From the NCBI RefSeq assembly GCF_003515685.1, contig NZ_QWEG01000007.1, positions 124,001 to 188,000 on the forward strand: a stretch of DNA of 64,000 bases, in the 5' to 3' direction. Below, piece by piece: positions 26,726-37,717 of this stretch. The DNA comes from Neobacillus notoginsengisoli. GTDB lineage: Bacteria > Bacillota > Bacilli > Bacillales > Cytobacillaceae. The notes beneath the pieces were generated by a model. That model saw only the letters and a program-made list of their open reading frames with translations, did not search any database and was not told the DNA's origin. Position 1 is the stretch's first letter. Each line of letters opens with the position of its first letter. A program made the translations under genes and the position numbers.

Positions 26726-27745
26726 TTATTGAATATGCATGACCTTCACCAAGAAATACCCGAAAATCGATAAGAGAATTGATCCGGCCAGCCCTGCGGC
26801 AAAAGCTTTCATTCCCAATTTCCTGAAGGTTTTTATTTCGACATTCAGGCCAAGCGCGGCCATCGCCATCGCAATGAGAAGATAAGCAACTGTTACGATA
26901 TGTCCTGCCACAGCTTCCGAAACGACTCCTAGCGTATTGAATCCGCTCATGGCAATAAAGCCGAGGATGAACCACGGCACCACGGAGTTGGAAAGCTTAG
27001 CTCCTCCATTGTCTCGGGCGTTTTTTTGCATAAAGAACCCGATGGCCAACGCAACCGGAACGAGTAAGGCGACACGGGTAAGCTTAACGATGACTGCAAG
27101 ATCGACCGCAGTGTCTCCGCCCGCAGCCGCAGCGGCGACAACATGGGCGACCTCATGCAGTGTTCCGCCAGCAAAGACGCCGTATACGGTTGGCGTCATG
27201 TTGAGTAACGCATAAAGCACTGTGTAGGCTAATGTAAAAATGGTTCCCAAAATGGCAATGACAGCAGCCGAAACAGCTGTTTCCTCTTCCTTCGCCTTAA
27301 TCTGAGGCGCAATGGCGACCACCGCCGCAGCCCCGCAAATAGCCGTTCCGCATGCAGTCAGAATCCCGAGCCTCTTTTCGGCTCCGAACAGCCTCGAAAA
27401 GCCGTAAACGACGAAGAGGGCAAAGATAATATTCAAGGCAGCTATCAGAAAGACTTTTCCACCCGCCTCGTAAATATCCGAGAGATTTAGCCTCATCCCA
27501 AGCAAAATAATGCCAAGTCGTAATAACTTCTTGTTAGCAAAAGTAATGCCCGGTTTAAGGTTATCATTAAAACCGAATAGAGCCCTCCAACTCATTCCAA
27601 GTAAAATCGCTATCACCAACTGCCCCATAATAGATAGGAAGGGAAAACCCGATAAACCTTTTGCAAATAAGGCAATGAGTAAGGTAATACCCAACCCTTT
27701 TAGAAAGGCGGCCGTTTGCCCCCGCTTGTCGAAACCATTTTCCAT
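26726..27745 (-). CDS. YeiH/UPF0324 family putative sulfate exporter
   Basis: 339 residues from ATG 27745, eight bases after AGGAA. About ten helices; LRLGIILLGMRLNLSDI, GTAICGAAAVVAIAPQIKAK and GGTLHEVAHVVAAA are the UPF0324 signature. Often annotated as sulfate exporter, but transport activity has little direct support. Monocistronic; divergent from rluF. Confidence 0.88.
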   Translation of the reverse strand: MENGFDKRGQTAAFLKGLGITLLIALFAKGLSGFPFLSIMGQLVIAILLGMSWRALFGFNDNLKPGITFANKKLLRLGIILLGMRLNLSDIYEAGGKVFLIAALNIIFALFVVYGFSRLFGAEKRLGILTACGTAICGAAAVVAIAPQIKAKEEETAVSAAVIAILGTIFTLAYTVLYALLNMTPTVYGVFAGGTLHEVAHVVAAAAAGGDTAVDLAVIVKLTRVALLVPVALAIGFFMQKNARDNGGAKLSNSVVPWFILGFIAMSGFNTLGVVSEAVAGHIVTVAYLLIAMAMAALGLNVEIKTFRKLGMKAFAAGLAGSILLSIFGYFLVKVMHIQ

Positions 27746-27934
27746 TTGTGTCACTTCCTGAAAGTTTTTGTATGCCTTATTTTAAAGAAGGTTACTTTAT
27801 TAGTAAACTAAATATATATCAGGACTATATAAGTGAACTCCTTTTTTCGAAATAAACTATAGGTTTTGCAAACCAGGCTGTTTCTGCTGTATTGTTAGAG
27901 AAACAATAATATTACAAAGAAGGTTGGTATTCCA

Positions 27935-28642
27935 TTGCGGCTCAATAAATTCATTAGCGACTCTGGTAAAACCTCGAGGCGCGGCGCTGACAAACTTATT
28001 GAAGATGGAAAAGTGACGGTAAACGGCAAAGTTGCAAAGCTAGGCACCCAAGTCCATCCAGGTGATGTTGTACGGGTAAGCGGAGAAGAAATTCGCATAG
28101 CCAGGAATAATGTCTACCTCGCTTTAAATAAACCAGTTGGCATTACAAGCACGACTGAAAAGAACGTAAAAGGAAATATCGTCGATCTCGTCAATCATCC
28201 ATTGCGGGTATTTAACATTGGCCGTCTTGATAAAGATTCGGAAGGCCTGATTCTCCTAACGAATGACGGCGATATCGTCAATGAAATTCTTCGTGCCGAA
28301 AATAGGCATGAAAAGGAGTATATAGTATCGGTGGACAAGCCGATTACACCGGAATTTTTGAAGCATATGTCCGAAGGCGTTAAAATTCTCGGTACCAAAA
28401 CCCTTCCATGCACAGTGGAAAAGCTGTCCAAGTATGATTTCAGAATTATTTTGACCCAAGGGCTGAACCGGCAAATCCGCCGGATGTGCGAGGCGCTCGG
28501 CTATGAGGTCTATCGCCTGCAGCGAATCCGCATTATGAACATTGAACTGGGCAATCTACCTGTTGGCCAGTGGAGGGATTTAACGAAAAAGGAGAAAGCG
28601 CGTCTATTTGCTGATTTGGATTATGAACCGAATGAATGGTGA
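27935..28642 (+). CDS. rluF: 23S rRNA pseudouridine(2604) synthase type, RluF
   Basis: 235 residues, TTG start with SD AAGGTTGG. N-terminal S4 RNA-binding domain ([30 protein letters not shown]), then the RsuA/RluB/E/F catalytic domain with the catalytic Asp in [17 protein letters not shown] and [16 protein letters not shown]. Makes pseudouridine in 23S rRNA; the exact site is by family. Confidence 0.88.
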   Translation: MRLNKFISDSGKTSRRGADKLIEDGKVTVNGKVAKLGTQVHPGDVVRVSGEEIRIARNNVYLALNKPVGITSTTEKNVKGNIVDLVNHPLRVFNIGRLDKDSEGLILLTNDGDIVNEILRAENRHEKEYIVSVDKPITPEFLKHMSEGVKILGTKTLPCTVEKLSKYDFRIILTQGLNRQIRRMCEALGYEVYRLQRIRIMNIELGNLPVGQWRDLTKKEKARLFADLDYEPNEW

Positions 28643-28814
28643 TTGACAGAAACCGGGCTGTGCTCTGCACATGCCCATTTTTTTTGCAAAATTTACATGC
28701 AATGCAAACTTATTAGAGAGATTTGCAGTGGGATTATGTATAATTTGTTTATCTGAAAATTCAAACTTATATAGAAGTAGGTTAAGACAATCCAAAACGA
28801 AGGGAGAAATAGCT

Positions 28815-29192
28815 GTGGACAAGGGGTTTATTGAAAAAGTGGGGCAGATCGGGGTGCCGGTTAAGGATTTTGACAGGGCGGTGCAATTTTATAAGGAAAA
28901 GCTGGGCCTTCCCCTTTTATTCAGTACAGGGAATCTCGCGTTCTATGACTGCAATGGCTTGCGCCTGCTGTTAAGCCTGCCGGAAAAGGAAGAATTCAAT
29001 CATCCAAGCTCAGTCATTTACTTTCAGGTCCCTAATATAAAGGAAGCGTACGAGACGCTTATAGACAAAGGAGTTCAGTTTATCGACGAACCTCACCTGA
29101 TTGCAAAAATGGACCAGACAGAAACATGGATGGCATTCTTTAAGGATACAGAAAACAATGTCCATGCATTGATGAGTGAATTTGAGGCATAA
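28815..29192 (+). CDS. VOC superfamily (glyoxalase/bleomycin resistance fold) protein
   Basis: 125 residues from GTG 28815, eight bases after GGGAG; an upstream in-frame ATG at 28671 has no SD. One VOC domain (VGQIGVPVKDFDRAVQFYKEKLGLPL ... MAFFKDTENNVHALM written in parts). Metal-dependent enzymes of many chemistries; the specific reaction cannot be inferred. Confidence 0.85.
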   Translation: MDKGFIEKVGQIGVPVKDFDRAVQFYKEKLGLPLLFSTGNLAFYDCNGLRLLLSLPEKEEFNHPSSVIYFQVPNIKEAYETLIDKGVQFIDEPHLIAKMDQTETWMAFFKDTENNVHALMSEFEA

Positions 29193-29198
29193 AAAAGC

Positions 29199-29226
29199 AG
29201 GCCGCTAAGTTAGCGGCCTCCTGTTT
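29199..29226. terminator. Bidirectional terminator, VOC gene and yjdM
   Basis: Ten-base arms AGGCCGCTAA/TTAGCGGCCT (29199-29208, 29210-29219), A-run before and T-rich after. Confidence 0.85.
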
Positions 29227-29563
29227 AAAGTTTTTTGAGAAACTCGGATTTTAATTTCATTGGTCCGAAGCCATCAATCTTACAATCGATATCATGATCT
29301 CCTTCGACAATCCGGATATTTTTCACTTTCGTTCCCTGTTTCAGGACGGAAGAACTTCCCTTTACTTTAAGGTCCTTAATGACGGTGACTGAATCGCCAT
29401 CGTTGAGAACGTTTCCGTTTGCATCCTTTGTAACCTTTTCATTATCGCTGGCTTCCATGCTTTCCGGCGTCCACTCATACGCACACTCCGGACAAACAAA
29501 CAGTGGTCCATCCTCGTATGTATACTCTGATTGACACTTTGGGCAATTTGGCAAATTACTCAT
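29225..29563 (-). CDS. yjdM: YjdM/PhnA family zinc-ribbon protein
   Basis: 112 residues. N-terminal zinc ribbon with CPKC and CPEC pairs ([25 protein letters not shown]) and the conserved C-terminal YjdM domain ([35 protein letters not shown]). Conserved and widespread; not needed for phosphonate use despite the PhnA name. Function unknown. Confidence 0.92.
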   Translation of the reverse strand: MSNLPNCPKCQSEYTYEDGPLFVCPECAYEWTPESMEASDNEKVTKDANGNVLNDGDSVTVIKDLKVKGSSSVLKQGTKVKNIRIVEGDHDIDCKIDGFGPMKLKSEFLKKL

Positions 29564-29870
29564 ATCTTCTCATTTCCTCCACTTAACTATATTGTCATTG
29601 ATCTCTATTTTTCCCTCATCTATTATAGCACAAGGGAAAAACGTCTCTTCTAGCTACTATTGGTCTAGGATATCGCCGGCGGTGAAGCAGTGGAACCGTC
29701 CCCTGCCTCACTGCTTTTGGTATGAGGCATTAGGTTCATCCGCTCCTTAACCTGTTAGTCATATAGTACCATTTTTGTCTTTTTAAGGGTCTCAGGGTGG
29801 TTGTTTTTTGAAAGTAGTTAGGAATTTTATTAGTATGAAAATGTAGGAAACTAATACTAGGAGGGATAAG
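29564..29870. other. Intergenic gap with a hairpin, no gene
   Basis: 307 bases. Contains an imperfect hairpin GAAGCAGTG (from 29683) with CACTGCTTT (from 29707), the loop holding GGAACCGTCCCC, a wording I associate with common Bacillaceae intergenic repeats. No known RNA class recognised. Confidence 0.4.
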
Positions 29871-30311
29871 GTGGAGCTAACTGTTTATTTAGCAGGACAG
29901 ATTCACGATGATTGGCGAGAGGAGGTAGAGAAAAAAGCAAAGGAAAGAGAGTTGCCGCTTGTCTTTGTTGGTCCGCAGACGAACCATGACCGTTCGGATG
30001 ATATCGGGGAAGCAATTCTCGGGAAACAGCCGGGCAATTTTTATAAGGACGATGCCGCCTCTGATATTAACAATTTCAGGACGCAGGTTTTATTGCAAAA
30101 AGCCGACATTGTCATTGCCTTGTTTGGTGAAAAGTATAAACAATGGAATACGGCTATGGATGCAAGCACAGCGATTGCATTGAACAAACCAACCATCATC
30201 ATCAGGCCGGAATCGCTCATTCATCCTTTAAAGGAACTATCCAATAAAGCAAATGTCACTGTCGAGACAATTGATCAAGCGATTGATGTTTTAAGTTATG
30301 TTTTCGAATAA
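29871..30311 (+). CDS. ytoQ: YtoQ family protein
   Basis: 146 residues, GTG start five bases after GGAGGG. Begins LTVYLAGQIHDDWREEV and holds ADIVIALFGEKYKQWNTAMDA, matching conserved YtoQ. The fold resembles nucleoside 2-deoxyribosyltransferase-like proteins (YLAG and DASTA motifs). Biochemical role not established. Confidence 0.85.
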   Translation: MELTVYLAGQIHDDWREEVEKKAKERELPLVFVGPQTNHDRSDDIGEAILGKQPGNFYKDDAASDINNFRTQVLLQKADIVIALFGEKYKQWNTAMDASTAIALNKPTIIIRPESLIHPLKELSNKANVTVETIDQAIDVLSYVFE

Positions 30312-30443
30312 ACTCTCAGTCAATGTCGCAAATAGTCAGATTATTTTTAACTATCAATTTTAAGAATCGACAGCTTAATTTAAGACCTTGTAATAAGATA
30401 AGTCCATAATTTGTTCATTATCATTTACATAGGGGGAAGTTGA

Positions 30444-31910
30444 ATGAAGAAGAAGCTGGCTTTACTATCTATTTTTACTATGCTGTGTTTTTCATTATTA
30501 GTAGGAGCACAAACGGGGAAAACAAGTGCCGCGCCTGAGAAAGAGTATTATCTACTCGCCTATAAGGGAAAGCTGCCTGGCAATTATGCTGAAGCAATTT
30601 CAAAAGCCGGTGGAACTGTCGAAAGGGTAATTCCTGAGGTCGGGATTGTTCAGGCTTCGTCCACAGATTCAACGTTCCTTTCAAAGGTGAAAAAGGATAC
30701 GAATATTCAATCAGCTGGCCGGGAGCTGGAAGCCTATCTGGAAACTGACCCGGATGATAAGGTAAAGTTTACCCCTGGAACTCCTAATGGCGAGAAAGTG
30801 ACCCTGGATGCCAATGCAGACAGCTATTGGGATAAGCAATGGGATATGCACCGCCTAACCAACGACGGCAAATCGTATCAATTAAACAAAGGCAACAAGG
30901 ATACGGTTGTCGCAGTCATTGATACCGGGATCGACTTCAGCCATCCAGATTTAAAGGATAATGCCGACCTGGCCGGTTCTAAAACTTTTGTTCCTGGCAC
31001 AACAGATGCATGGGACAAAAATGGTCATGGAACTCACGTTGCTGGTTCGATTGCCGCGAATGGAAAGGTTAAAGGTGTAGGCCCTGAACTGACTGTCCGT
31101 GCCTACCGTGTGTTTGGGGCAACAGGCGGAGCTCAGCAATCGTGGATTACTGATGCTATCGTAGCAGCCGCAAATGACGGCGTGGAAGTCATTAACATGT
31201 CGATTGGCGGATGGCGCTGGATGGCCAATAACTTCGATGAAAAAGGGGATTCGGCATCGATGGTCGCCTACCACCGGGCAGTCCAGTATGCTATTCAAAA
31301 AGGTGTAACTGTTGTTGCGTCATCTGGTAATGATTCAAGGGATTTAAACAACCCGCATGATATGAAAGCTTACTGGAAAGATACGTATGGAATCGATATT
31401 AAAGGGCCATCCCGTGTTGTACCAGCCCAAATCCCGGGCGTCATTACGGTTTCCTCATCAAATCAGTGGTCCGAGAATGGGATCGCTTTCTATTCAAACT
31501 ATGGAAACGCCATTGATGTCGCCGGCCCTGGCGGGGATAACGGCCCATTGTATGATCAATTGTACCGCCAAGATCCAAAGGGCGATTATTTAAACAAACG
31601 CGACTTTACTTACCGTACATTATCTACCTATCCGAGCTATCCTGTAGGCGGAGGCAATAATGCAACGACTCAATTCAGTGATGGTAAATGGCATGGATAC
31701 TCCTATTTGCACGGAACATCCATGGCTGCTCCGAAAGTGGCAGGCGTAGCGGGCGTCATTAAAGCCGCCCACCCTGAGTACTCACCAGCCCAGGTTGCGG
31801 CGGCAATCAGACAGAGCGCCATTGATTTCGGAAAAGTCGGCGCAGACCCGCTCTTCGGGAAAGGCGAAGCCAATATCTACAACTTCCTTGCGAATGATAA
31901 GAAGAAATAG
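30444..31910 (+). CDS. Secreted subtilase (S8 serine peptidase)
   Basis: 488 residues. Signal peptide LALLSIFTMLCFSLLVGA, inhibitor-type propeptide (~31-105), then the catalytic domain: Asp160 in VIDTGID, His195 in NGHGTHVAGS, oxyanion Asn296 in SSGND, Ser426 in GTSMAAPK. An insert at ~300-410 resembles lantibiotic leader peptidase (EpiP-like) subtilases, but no lantibiotic genes are nearby, so it is more likely a general extracellular protease. SD GGGGGAAG. Confidence 0.93.
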   Translation: MKKKLALLSIFTMLCFSLLVGAQTGKTSAAPEKEYYLLAYKGKLPGNYAEAISKAGGTVERVIPEVGIVQASSTDSTFLSKVKKDTNIQSAGRELEAYLETDPDDKVKFTPGTPNGEKVTLDANADSYWDKQWDMHRLTNDGKSYQLNKGNKDTVVAVIDTGIDFSHPDLKDNADLAGSKTFVPGTTDAWDKNGHGTHVAGSIAANGKVKGVGPELTVRAYRVFGATGGAQQSWITDAIVAAANDGVEVINMSIGGWRWMANNFDEKGDSASMVAYHRAVQYAIQKGVTVVASSGNDSRDLNNPHDMKAYWKDTYGIDIKGPSRVVPAQIPGVITVSSSNQWSENGIAFYSNYGNAIDVAGPGGDNGPLYDQLYRQDPKGDYLNKRDFTYRTLSTYPSYPVGGGNNATTQFSDGKWHGYSYLHGTSMAAPKVAGVAGVIKAAHPEYSPAQVAAAIRQSAIDFGKVGADPLFGKGEANIYNFLANDKKK

Positions 31911-31921
31911 GGATATTTTTG

Positions 31922-31956
31922 ACAGGCCACCGGGCAGCAGTCCGGGGGCCTGTTTG
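31922..31956 (+). terminator. Terminator of the secreted subtilase
   Basis: Arms ACAGGCC (31922-31928) and GGCCTGT (31947-31953) with an inner CCGG/CCGG, then TTT. Confidence 0.78.
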
Positions 31957-32025
31957 CGTACATGACCGATAATTCTCCAAAATGACACGAACCATGCCTT
32001 CCTTTTGCCAAGAGGAATAGGAAAA

Positions 32026-32055
32026 TGAATAGTTCATTCCTCTTCTCCTATACTA
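32026..32055 (+). promoter_or_regulatory. Sigma-G type promoter
   Basis: TGAATA (32026-32031), 17-base spacer, TATACTA (32049-32055). The sigma-G consensus is TGAATA and CATACTA, so only one base differs. It predicts forespore expression of the small gene starting 22 bases downstream. Confidence 0.7.
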
Positions 32056-32076
32056 AAGGCAAAAGGAGGGAAAACC

Positions 32077-32241
32077 ATGGCAAAACGAACAAAGAAAAAC
32101 GATCCGCAGCAGAAAAACAAGCAAGGCTTCGATTCCAGCAAAACCGATTCTGAATTCTCTAAGGAGTTTGGAAGCGCGAATGCCAATCGGGCAAAAAAAC
32201 AAAAAGAAAAAGAACAAAGAGCTTTTGAAAATAGAAGTTAG
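32077..32241 (+). CDS. Small basic spore-type protein, probable gamma-type SASP relative
   Basis: 54 residues, ATG six bases after AAAAGGAGGG. Very hydrophilic, rich in Lys, Asn, Gln, Ser (GFDSSKTDSEFSKEFGS, ANRAKKQKEKEQRAFENRS) with no Cys or Trp; the EFSKEFGS-N-NRAKKQ pattern recalls gamma-type small acid-soluble spore proteins, which store amino acids in the spore. The sigma-G promoter in front is independent support. Identity is tentative. Confidence 0.65.
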   Translation: MAKRTKKNDPQQKNKQGFDSSKTDSEFSKEFGSANANRAKKQKEKEQRAFENRS

Positions 32242-32283
32242 CTAAAAGAACGTTCTAAAATCTATCGCAAGGAGCTTTTCAAA

Positions 32284-32409
32284 ATGACACAATCCAAACG
32301 ACAGAAAGAAAGACAATGGGAAGCCAGAAAGGAATCTCAAAACCCGCATGGAAAAGTGAAAACCTTTGAGCAGCTGGCAAATGAAGCAAAGAAAGGTGAA
32401 CATAAATAA
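32284..32409 (+). CDS. Small conserved hydrophilic protein
   Basis: 41 residues, ATG nine bases after AAGGAG: begins MTQSKRQKERQWEARKESQN and contains HGKVKTFEQLANEAKKG. Similar tiny proteins occur in many Bacillaceae (I believe the DUF6254 group). Follows the SASP-like gene by 42 bases and ends before a strong terminator, so the two are probably one transcript. Confidence 0.65.
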   Translation: MTQSKRQKERQWEARKESQNPHGKVKTFEQLANEAKKGEHK

Positions 32410-32420
32410 CCAATCACTAA

Positions 32421-32458
32421 TGGACTTGCATGTACAATTGCAGGTCCATTATTTTTTT
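32421..32458 (+). terminator. Intrinsic terminator
   Basis: Perfect 10-bp stem TGGACTTGCA/TGCAGGTCCA, then TTATTTTTTT. Bases 32459-32692 contain no other feature I can support. Confidence 0.87.
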
Positions 32459-32692
32459 GACCATTTCTAAATAAAAGGGCTATTTTTCATGATTATCTCG
32501 TAACTTTATTGCGTTTGGCACGTACTATTCTATACATGAAAAAAATTTATAAATTAGATACAAATAGTGACAAAGTTCTGCTTTGCTATCGAGTAGAATA
32601 GTAGTTGATTTTGATTTTGGTAATTCATTGGAAGTTATAATTCGGTGGCAGATGGCTATAAATAGAGATTTATGCAAAACGGGGGAATAAGA

Positions 32693-34129
32693 ATGGAGAC
32701 TTCACTTCAAAGACCAGTTCAGGAAGTTAGCCGGCAAAAGGCCAAATCATCAGGGAAATGGAAGCTGATCACGGCCAGTATCCTTATTTTTATTGGCATT
32801 CTAGCGGCGGCAGTGGCTTATTATCAGACCACCCGCTTTAATGCCAATGTTTCAATCAATGGCGTAATGGTCAATGGACTGACCGCGGAGCAGGCTCTGG
32901 ATGAATTAAAAACAGCCACTTTAAAGAATGTGGTCTATATTGGGCAGCAGCAAATAATTGATGGAAAAGATACAAAGATAGGGTTCGCAGATGAAGATCT
33001 TTCGGGGGTCAAAGAAATTTTCAACAACCAGCAGACGTACATCCCTTCTTTTAAAAAGAAAGATTATTCATTAAATCCGGGCAATCCAGACGCGTTTCGA
33101 AGCCACGAGCTGAAAAAACAGCTTGAAGATAAACTTTTAACAATGAATAAAAGTTTACAAGCTCCAAAGGATGCCGATGTTGTCCTTAAAGAAGGCAAGA
33201 TTACTGTCTTAAACAGTGCCGCCGGGAAGCAATATGATGTGGCAGGCCTTTTAAAAGAGTATGACCAGCAGGCTTACAGCAGTGAAGTTCGGTTGAATCC
33301 TGTCTATTTCCAACCTATCAAAGAAGACAGTGCCATCATTAAAAACAAAGAGCAAAGGCTGCAAGCGCTCCTCCAGCAAACCATTGACTATAAGGTACAG
33401 GATCAAACCTATGCCTTAAAAGCCAGTGATTTGATTAAAAGTGCCACCGTTTCCAATGACATGAAAATCACCTTTGATCAAGAAGACCTTAAAAATAAAC
33501 TCACTGAAATTAACAACACGCAATCTACTTTGAATAAGGATTTCAAGTTTAAAACCCATTCCGGATCAGTTATCACCATTAAAGGAAAAGGCTATGGGTG
33601 GGCGCTCGATGTGGAAAAAGAAGCGGCACGGATGATGGAAGCTTTTGAAAAGGGAGAAAAATCGGTTTCTGCTTCCAATATACACGGAAATGGATGGAAC
33701 AATGAAGGCTATGGCTATGAAACGACAGCGAACAACGGCATTGGCAATACGTATGCGGAAGTTTCAATCAAGGAACAGCGGATTTGGGTTTATAAAAACG
33801 GTAAATTAGTCGTCACCACGAATGTTGTCACAGGAAACCACAATACCCGTGAAGATACATCGCCCGGGGTGTGGTATATCCTTTTCAAAAAATCGCCATC
33901 CATACTCAAAGGCAGCCGGGTTGGCAGCGGTGAATATGCCGTACCAGTAAACTATTGGGTTCCGTTTACAAACAGCGGCCAAGGCATCCACGATGCGAGC
34001 TGGCGGTCGAACTGGTCCTCGAATGCCTATATCGGAGCTGGCTCTGGGGGCTGTGTCAATGTCCCGCCAAGTGTCATGAAAGCCATTTATACTAATCTTA
34101 CAACGTATGATCCGGTTGTTGTCTATTAA
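32693..34129 (+). CDS. Membrane-anchored L,D-transpeptidase (YkuD domain) with PG-binding repeats
   Basis: 478 residues from ATG 32693, seven bases after GGGGG. One N-terminal anchor (LITASILIFIGILAAAVAYY), a long extracellular region with two PG_binding_4-like repeats (~55-330; NVSINGVMVNGLTAEQALDEL, and KGKGYGWALDVEKEAARMM), and a C-terminal YkuD domain with His in GQGIHDASW and Cys in GSGGCVNVPP. Forms 3-3 cross-links in peptidoglycan from outside the membrane. ErfK/YbiS type. Confidence 0.93.
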   Translation: METSLQRPVQEVSRQKAKSSGKWKLITASILIFIGILAAAVAYYQTTRFNANVSINGVMVNGLTAEQALDELKTATLKNVVYIGQQQIIDGKDTKIGFADEDLSGVKEIFNNQQTYIPSFKKKDYSLNPGNPDAFRSHELKKQLEDKLLTMNKSLQAPKDADVVLKEGKITVLNSAAGKQYDVAGLLKEYDQQAYSSEVRLNPVYFQPIKEDSAIIKNKEQRLQALLQQTIDYKVQDQTYALKASDLIKSATVSNDMKITFDQEDLKNKLTEINNTQSTLNKDFKFKTHSGSVITIKGKGYGWALDVEKEAARMMEAFEKGEKSVSASNIHGNGWNNEGYGYETTANNGIGNTYAEVSIKEQRIWVYKNGKLVVTTNVVTGNHNTREDTSPGVWYILFKKSPSILKGSRVGSGEYAVPVNYWVPFTNSGQGIHDASWRSNWSSNAYIGAGSGGCVNVPPSVMKAIYTNLTTYDPVVVY

Positions 34130-34146
34130 ACTATTTATGTGGATTT

Positions 34147-34182
34147 GTGACAGCAAGACAGTATTTTGCCCGAAGCTGTCAC
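34147..34182 (+). terminator. Hairpin downstream of the L,D-transpeptidase
   Basis: GTGACAGC/GCTGTCAC perfect 8-bp stem with a 20-base loop, no T-run; probably stabilises the 3' end before the terminator at 34231. Confidence 0.5.
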
Positions 34183-34230
34183 GCAAACGGCTCTTGAGTA
34201 ACACCGAACACGGTTCTGTGATGATCACCA

Positions 34231-34265
34231 AGTCAGGAAATCAAAAACGGTTTCCTGACTTTTTA
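34231..34265 (+). terminator. Intrinsic terminator between convergent genes
   Basis: Perfect 10-bp stem AGTCAGGAAA/TTTCCTGACT, followed by TTTT. Confidence 0.85.
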
Positions 34266-34294
34266 CGTGTTTCAAGTTTTGCAAAAAGAAATCG

Positions 34295-35200
34295 TCAAGT
34301 CTGATATCGATTCAACATACTAAAAAATTCACGGACGAACTCATAGAAAAGCTTTTCAGCGGGAAGCAGCTGACGGTCACTGGGAATGATGATGCCGACT
34401 GTCCGGGTAACTTGGGGTTCATTGATCGGCAGCTTAACAGTTGAGCGCGGCAGGCTGTCAACCAGTGTCACTTCGGGGATAAGTGTCACCCCAAGCCCTG
34501 CGGAGACCAATCCTTTAATTGCATCAATATCCTTCCCTTCGAATGACACGTCGGGCTGAAAGCCAACCTGCCTACAGGCGTTGTCGACAATCTCACGCAA
34601 AACAAACCCTTTGGGAAAGAGAATAAATGAATCCTCTTTTAATTGGCTTAAGTTCACTGAAGGTTGTTTCGACAGCGGGTGGCTAACCGGGAGCAACGCA
34701 ACAATTTTTTCTGTAAATAAAATATCCCCCTTGACCTTCTTCTCGGGTTTCGGAAGCGGGCCCAAGAGCGCCATGTCAATTTCTCCATTTACCACGCCTT
34801 GAATCAAATCATGGTAGGAGCTCTGTTTCAGTTCAAATTTCACATGAGGATAACGTTCACGAAAAGAAGATATAATAGTGGGTAGCGTATAGGAAGCGAG
34901 GCTGCTCGGAAACCCTATGCGGATCATCCCTTTTTCCGGATCGAGATATTCCTGGACCTCCTGCCTCGCATTCTCGATTACCTTCATGGCTTCTTCCATA
35001 TATTCAAGAAACATTTTTCCAATCGGGGTTAATTTTACATTTCGCCCTTCCCGAATAAAAAGGTCAACGCCGAGTTCCGATTCCAAATTAAATATTTGCC
35101 TGCTGACTGCCGATTGAGCGACATGCAAAGCCATAGCGGCCTCTGTGACATGCTCCCGTTTTGCCACTTCAATAAAATATTGGATCTGTCTTAACTCCAT
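34295..35200 (-). CDS. gltC: LysR-family regulator, GltC-like
   Basis: 301 residues. N-terminal winged HTH (MELRQIQYFIEVAKREHVTEA, VAQSAVSRQIFNLESELG, shown in parts) and a LysR effector domain. The full length closely follows GltC, which activates glutamate synthase genes in B. subtilis. Here the divergent neighbour is gdhA, 167 bases away, and no gltAB is present, so gdhA is the likely target. Start ATG after GGGGTGA. Confidence 0.82.
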   Translation of the reverse strand: MELRQIQYFIEVAKREHVTEAAMALHVAQSAVSRQIFNLESELGVDLFIREGRNVKLTPIGKMFLEYMEEAMKVIENARQEVQEYLDPEKGMIRIGFPSSLASYTLPTIISSFRERYPHVKFELKQSSYHDLIQGVVNGEIDMALLGPLPKPEKKVKGDILFTEKIVALLPVSHPLSKQPSVNLSQLKEDSFILFPKGFVLREIVDNACRQVGFQPDVSFEGKDIDAIKGLVSAGLGVTLIPEVTLVDSLPRSTVKLPINEPQVTRTVGIIIPSDRQLLPAEKLFYEFVREFFSMLNRYQT

Positions 35201-36750
<1,550 letters not shown>

Positions 36751-36771
36751 TTCAAAATAAATGACATGATG

Positions 36772-36818
36772 AAAGGGTGATTGCTATAATTTAAACAGCA
36801 ATCACCCTTTTTTGCGAT
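36772..36818 (+). terminator. Intrinsic terminator of gdhA
   Basis: Perfect 14-bp stem (36772-36785 with 36797-36810) followed by TTTTGC. Confidence 0.9.
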
Positions 36819-36939
36819 GATTAGTTGAGAAATCACCATCTAATTGAAAATTAACATTCCTTCTCTCCCTCGTTTCTGCATGATTATCTTCTTTTTAAAA
36901 CCACATTTCGACTCCCTTTTGCAAAAACAGACCTTTTTC

Positions 36940-36968
36940 TTGACAAATAATTAAAACTATATGATAAT
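36940..36968 (+). promoter_or_regulatory. Sigma-A promoter of ahpCF
   Basis: TTGACA (36940-36945), 17-base spacer, GATAAT (36963-36968). Confidence 0.78.
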
Positions 36969-36978
36969 GGTTTGTGTA

Positions 36979-36993
36979 TTAGAATTATTATAA
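36979..36993. promoter_or_regulatory. PerR box upstream of ahpC
   Basis: TTAGAATTATTATAA matches the PerR consensus TTATAATNATTATAA at 14 of 15 positions and lies about 10 bases after the -10 box. It predicts peroxide induction of ahpCF. The remaining leader to 37141 holds small hairpins (GGGGAGCTTCCCC at ~37067) and the SD. Confidence 0.85.
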
Positions 36994-37141
36994 ATAACTA
37001 ATTATTTTTAGTTGTTTATTTATATAGGTTCATTTGGATGAACAGGCGGCGCGTCGCAATTCGGGGAGCTTCCCCTTGTATATTATCCAAGTTTAACCTA
37101 TATACTAACAATTGATTCTATTAATAGGAGGAATTTATACT

Positions 37142-37705
37142 ATGTCACTTATCGGAACAGAAGTACTACCATTCAAATTGCAAGCTTACAAAAACGGAGA
37201 GTTTATCGAAGTAACCGAGCAGGACTTTAAAGGCCAATGGACTGTTCTTTGCTTCTATCCAGCGGACTTTACATTCGTTTGCCCAACTGAACTAGAAGAC
37301 CTTCAGAATCACTATCCTGCTCTCCAAGAACTTGGAGTAGAAGTATTCTCAGCATCAAGGGACTCCCACTTTACACATAAAGCATGGCACGATACATCCG
37401 AAACAATCGGTAAAATTACTTATGCAATGATTGGTGACCCGGCTCACGTCCTATCCCGTAACTTCGATGTACTTATTGAAGAACTTGGACAAGCTGACCG
37501 TGGTACTTTCATCATTGATCCAGATGGCGTTATCCAAGCTGTTGAGATCAACGCAGGCGGAATTGGCCGTGACGCAAGCACACTCATTAACAAAATCAAA
37601 GCAGCACAATATGTACGCAACAATCCAGGCGAAGTTTGCCCAGCTAAATGGGAAGAAGGATCTGAAACACTGAAGCCAAGCTTGGATCTTGTTGGTAAAA
37701 TTTAA
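37142..37705 (+). CDS. ahpC: Alkyl hydroperoxide reductase subunit C (2-Cys peroxiredoxin)
   Basis: 187 residues from ATG 37142 after AGGAGG. Peroxidatic Cys in [13 protein letters not shown], resolving Cys in [13 protein letters not shown]. Reduces H2O2 and organic peroxides with electrons from AhpF, encoded 12 bases downstream. Confidence 0.98.
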   Translation: MSLIGTEVLPFKLQAYKNGEFIEVTEQDFKGQWTVLCFYPADFTFVCPTELEDLQNHYPALQELGVEVFSASRDSHFTHKAWHDTSETIGKITYAMIGDPAHVLSRNFDVLIEELGQADRGTFIIDPDGVIQAVEINAGGIGRDASTLINKIKAAQYVRNNPGEVCPAKWEEGSETLKPSLDLVGKI

Positions 37706-37717
37706 GGAGTGCAATGA

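Noticed and set aside
30444-31910. Lantibiotic leader peptidase as part of a lantibiotic cluster
   Set aside because: The subtilase has some EpiP-like features, but no lanA, lanM, lanB/C or dedicated transporter lies nearby.
32001-32066. RBS-sequestering leader hairpin before the SASP-like gene
   Set aside because: CCTTTTGCC/GGCAAAAGG and AAGAGGAAT/ATTCCTCTT pair well, but the sigma-G promoter lies inside, so most of the structure would not be transcribed.
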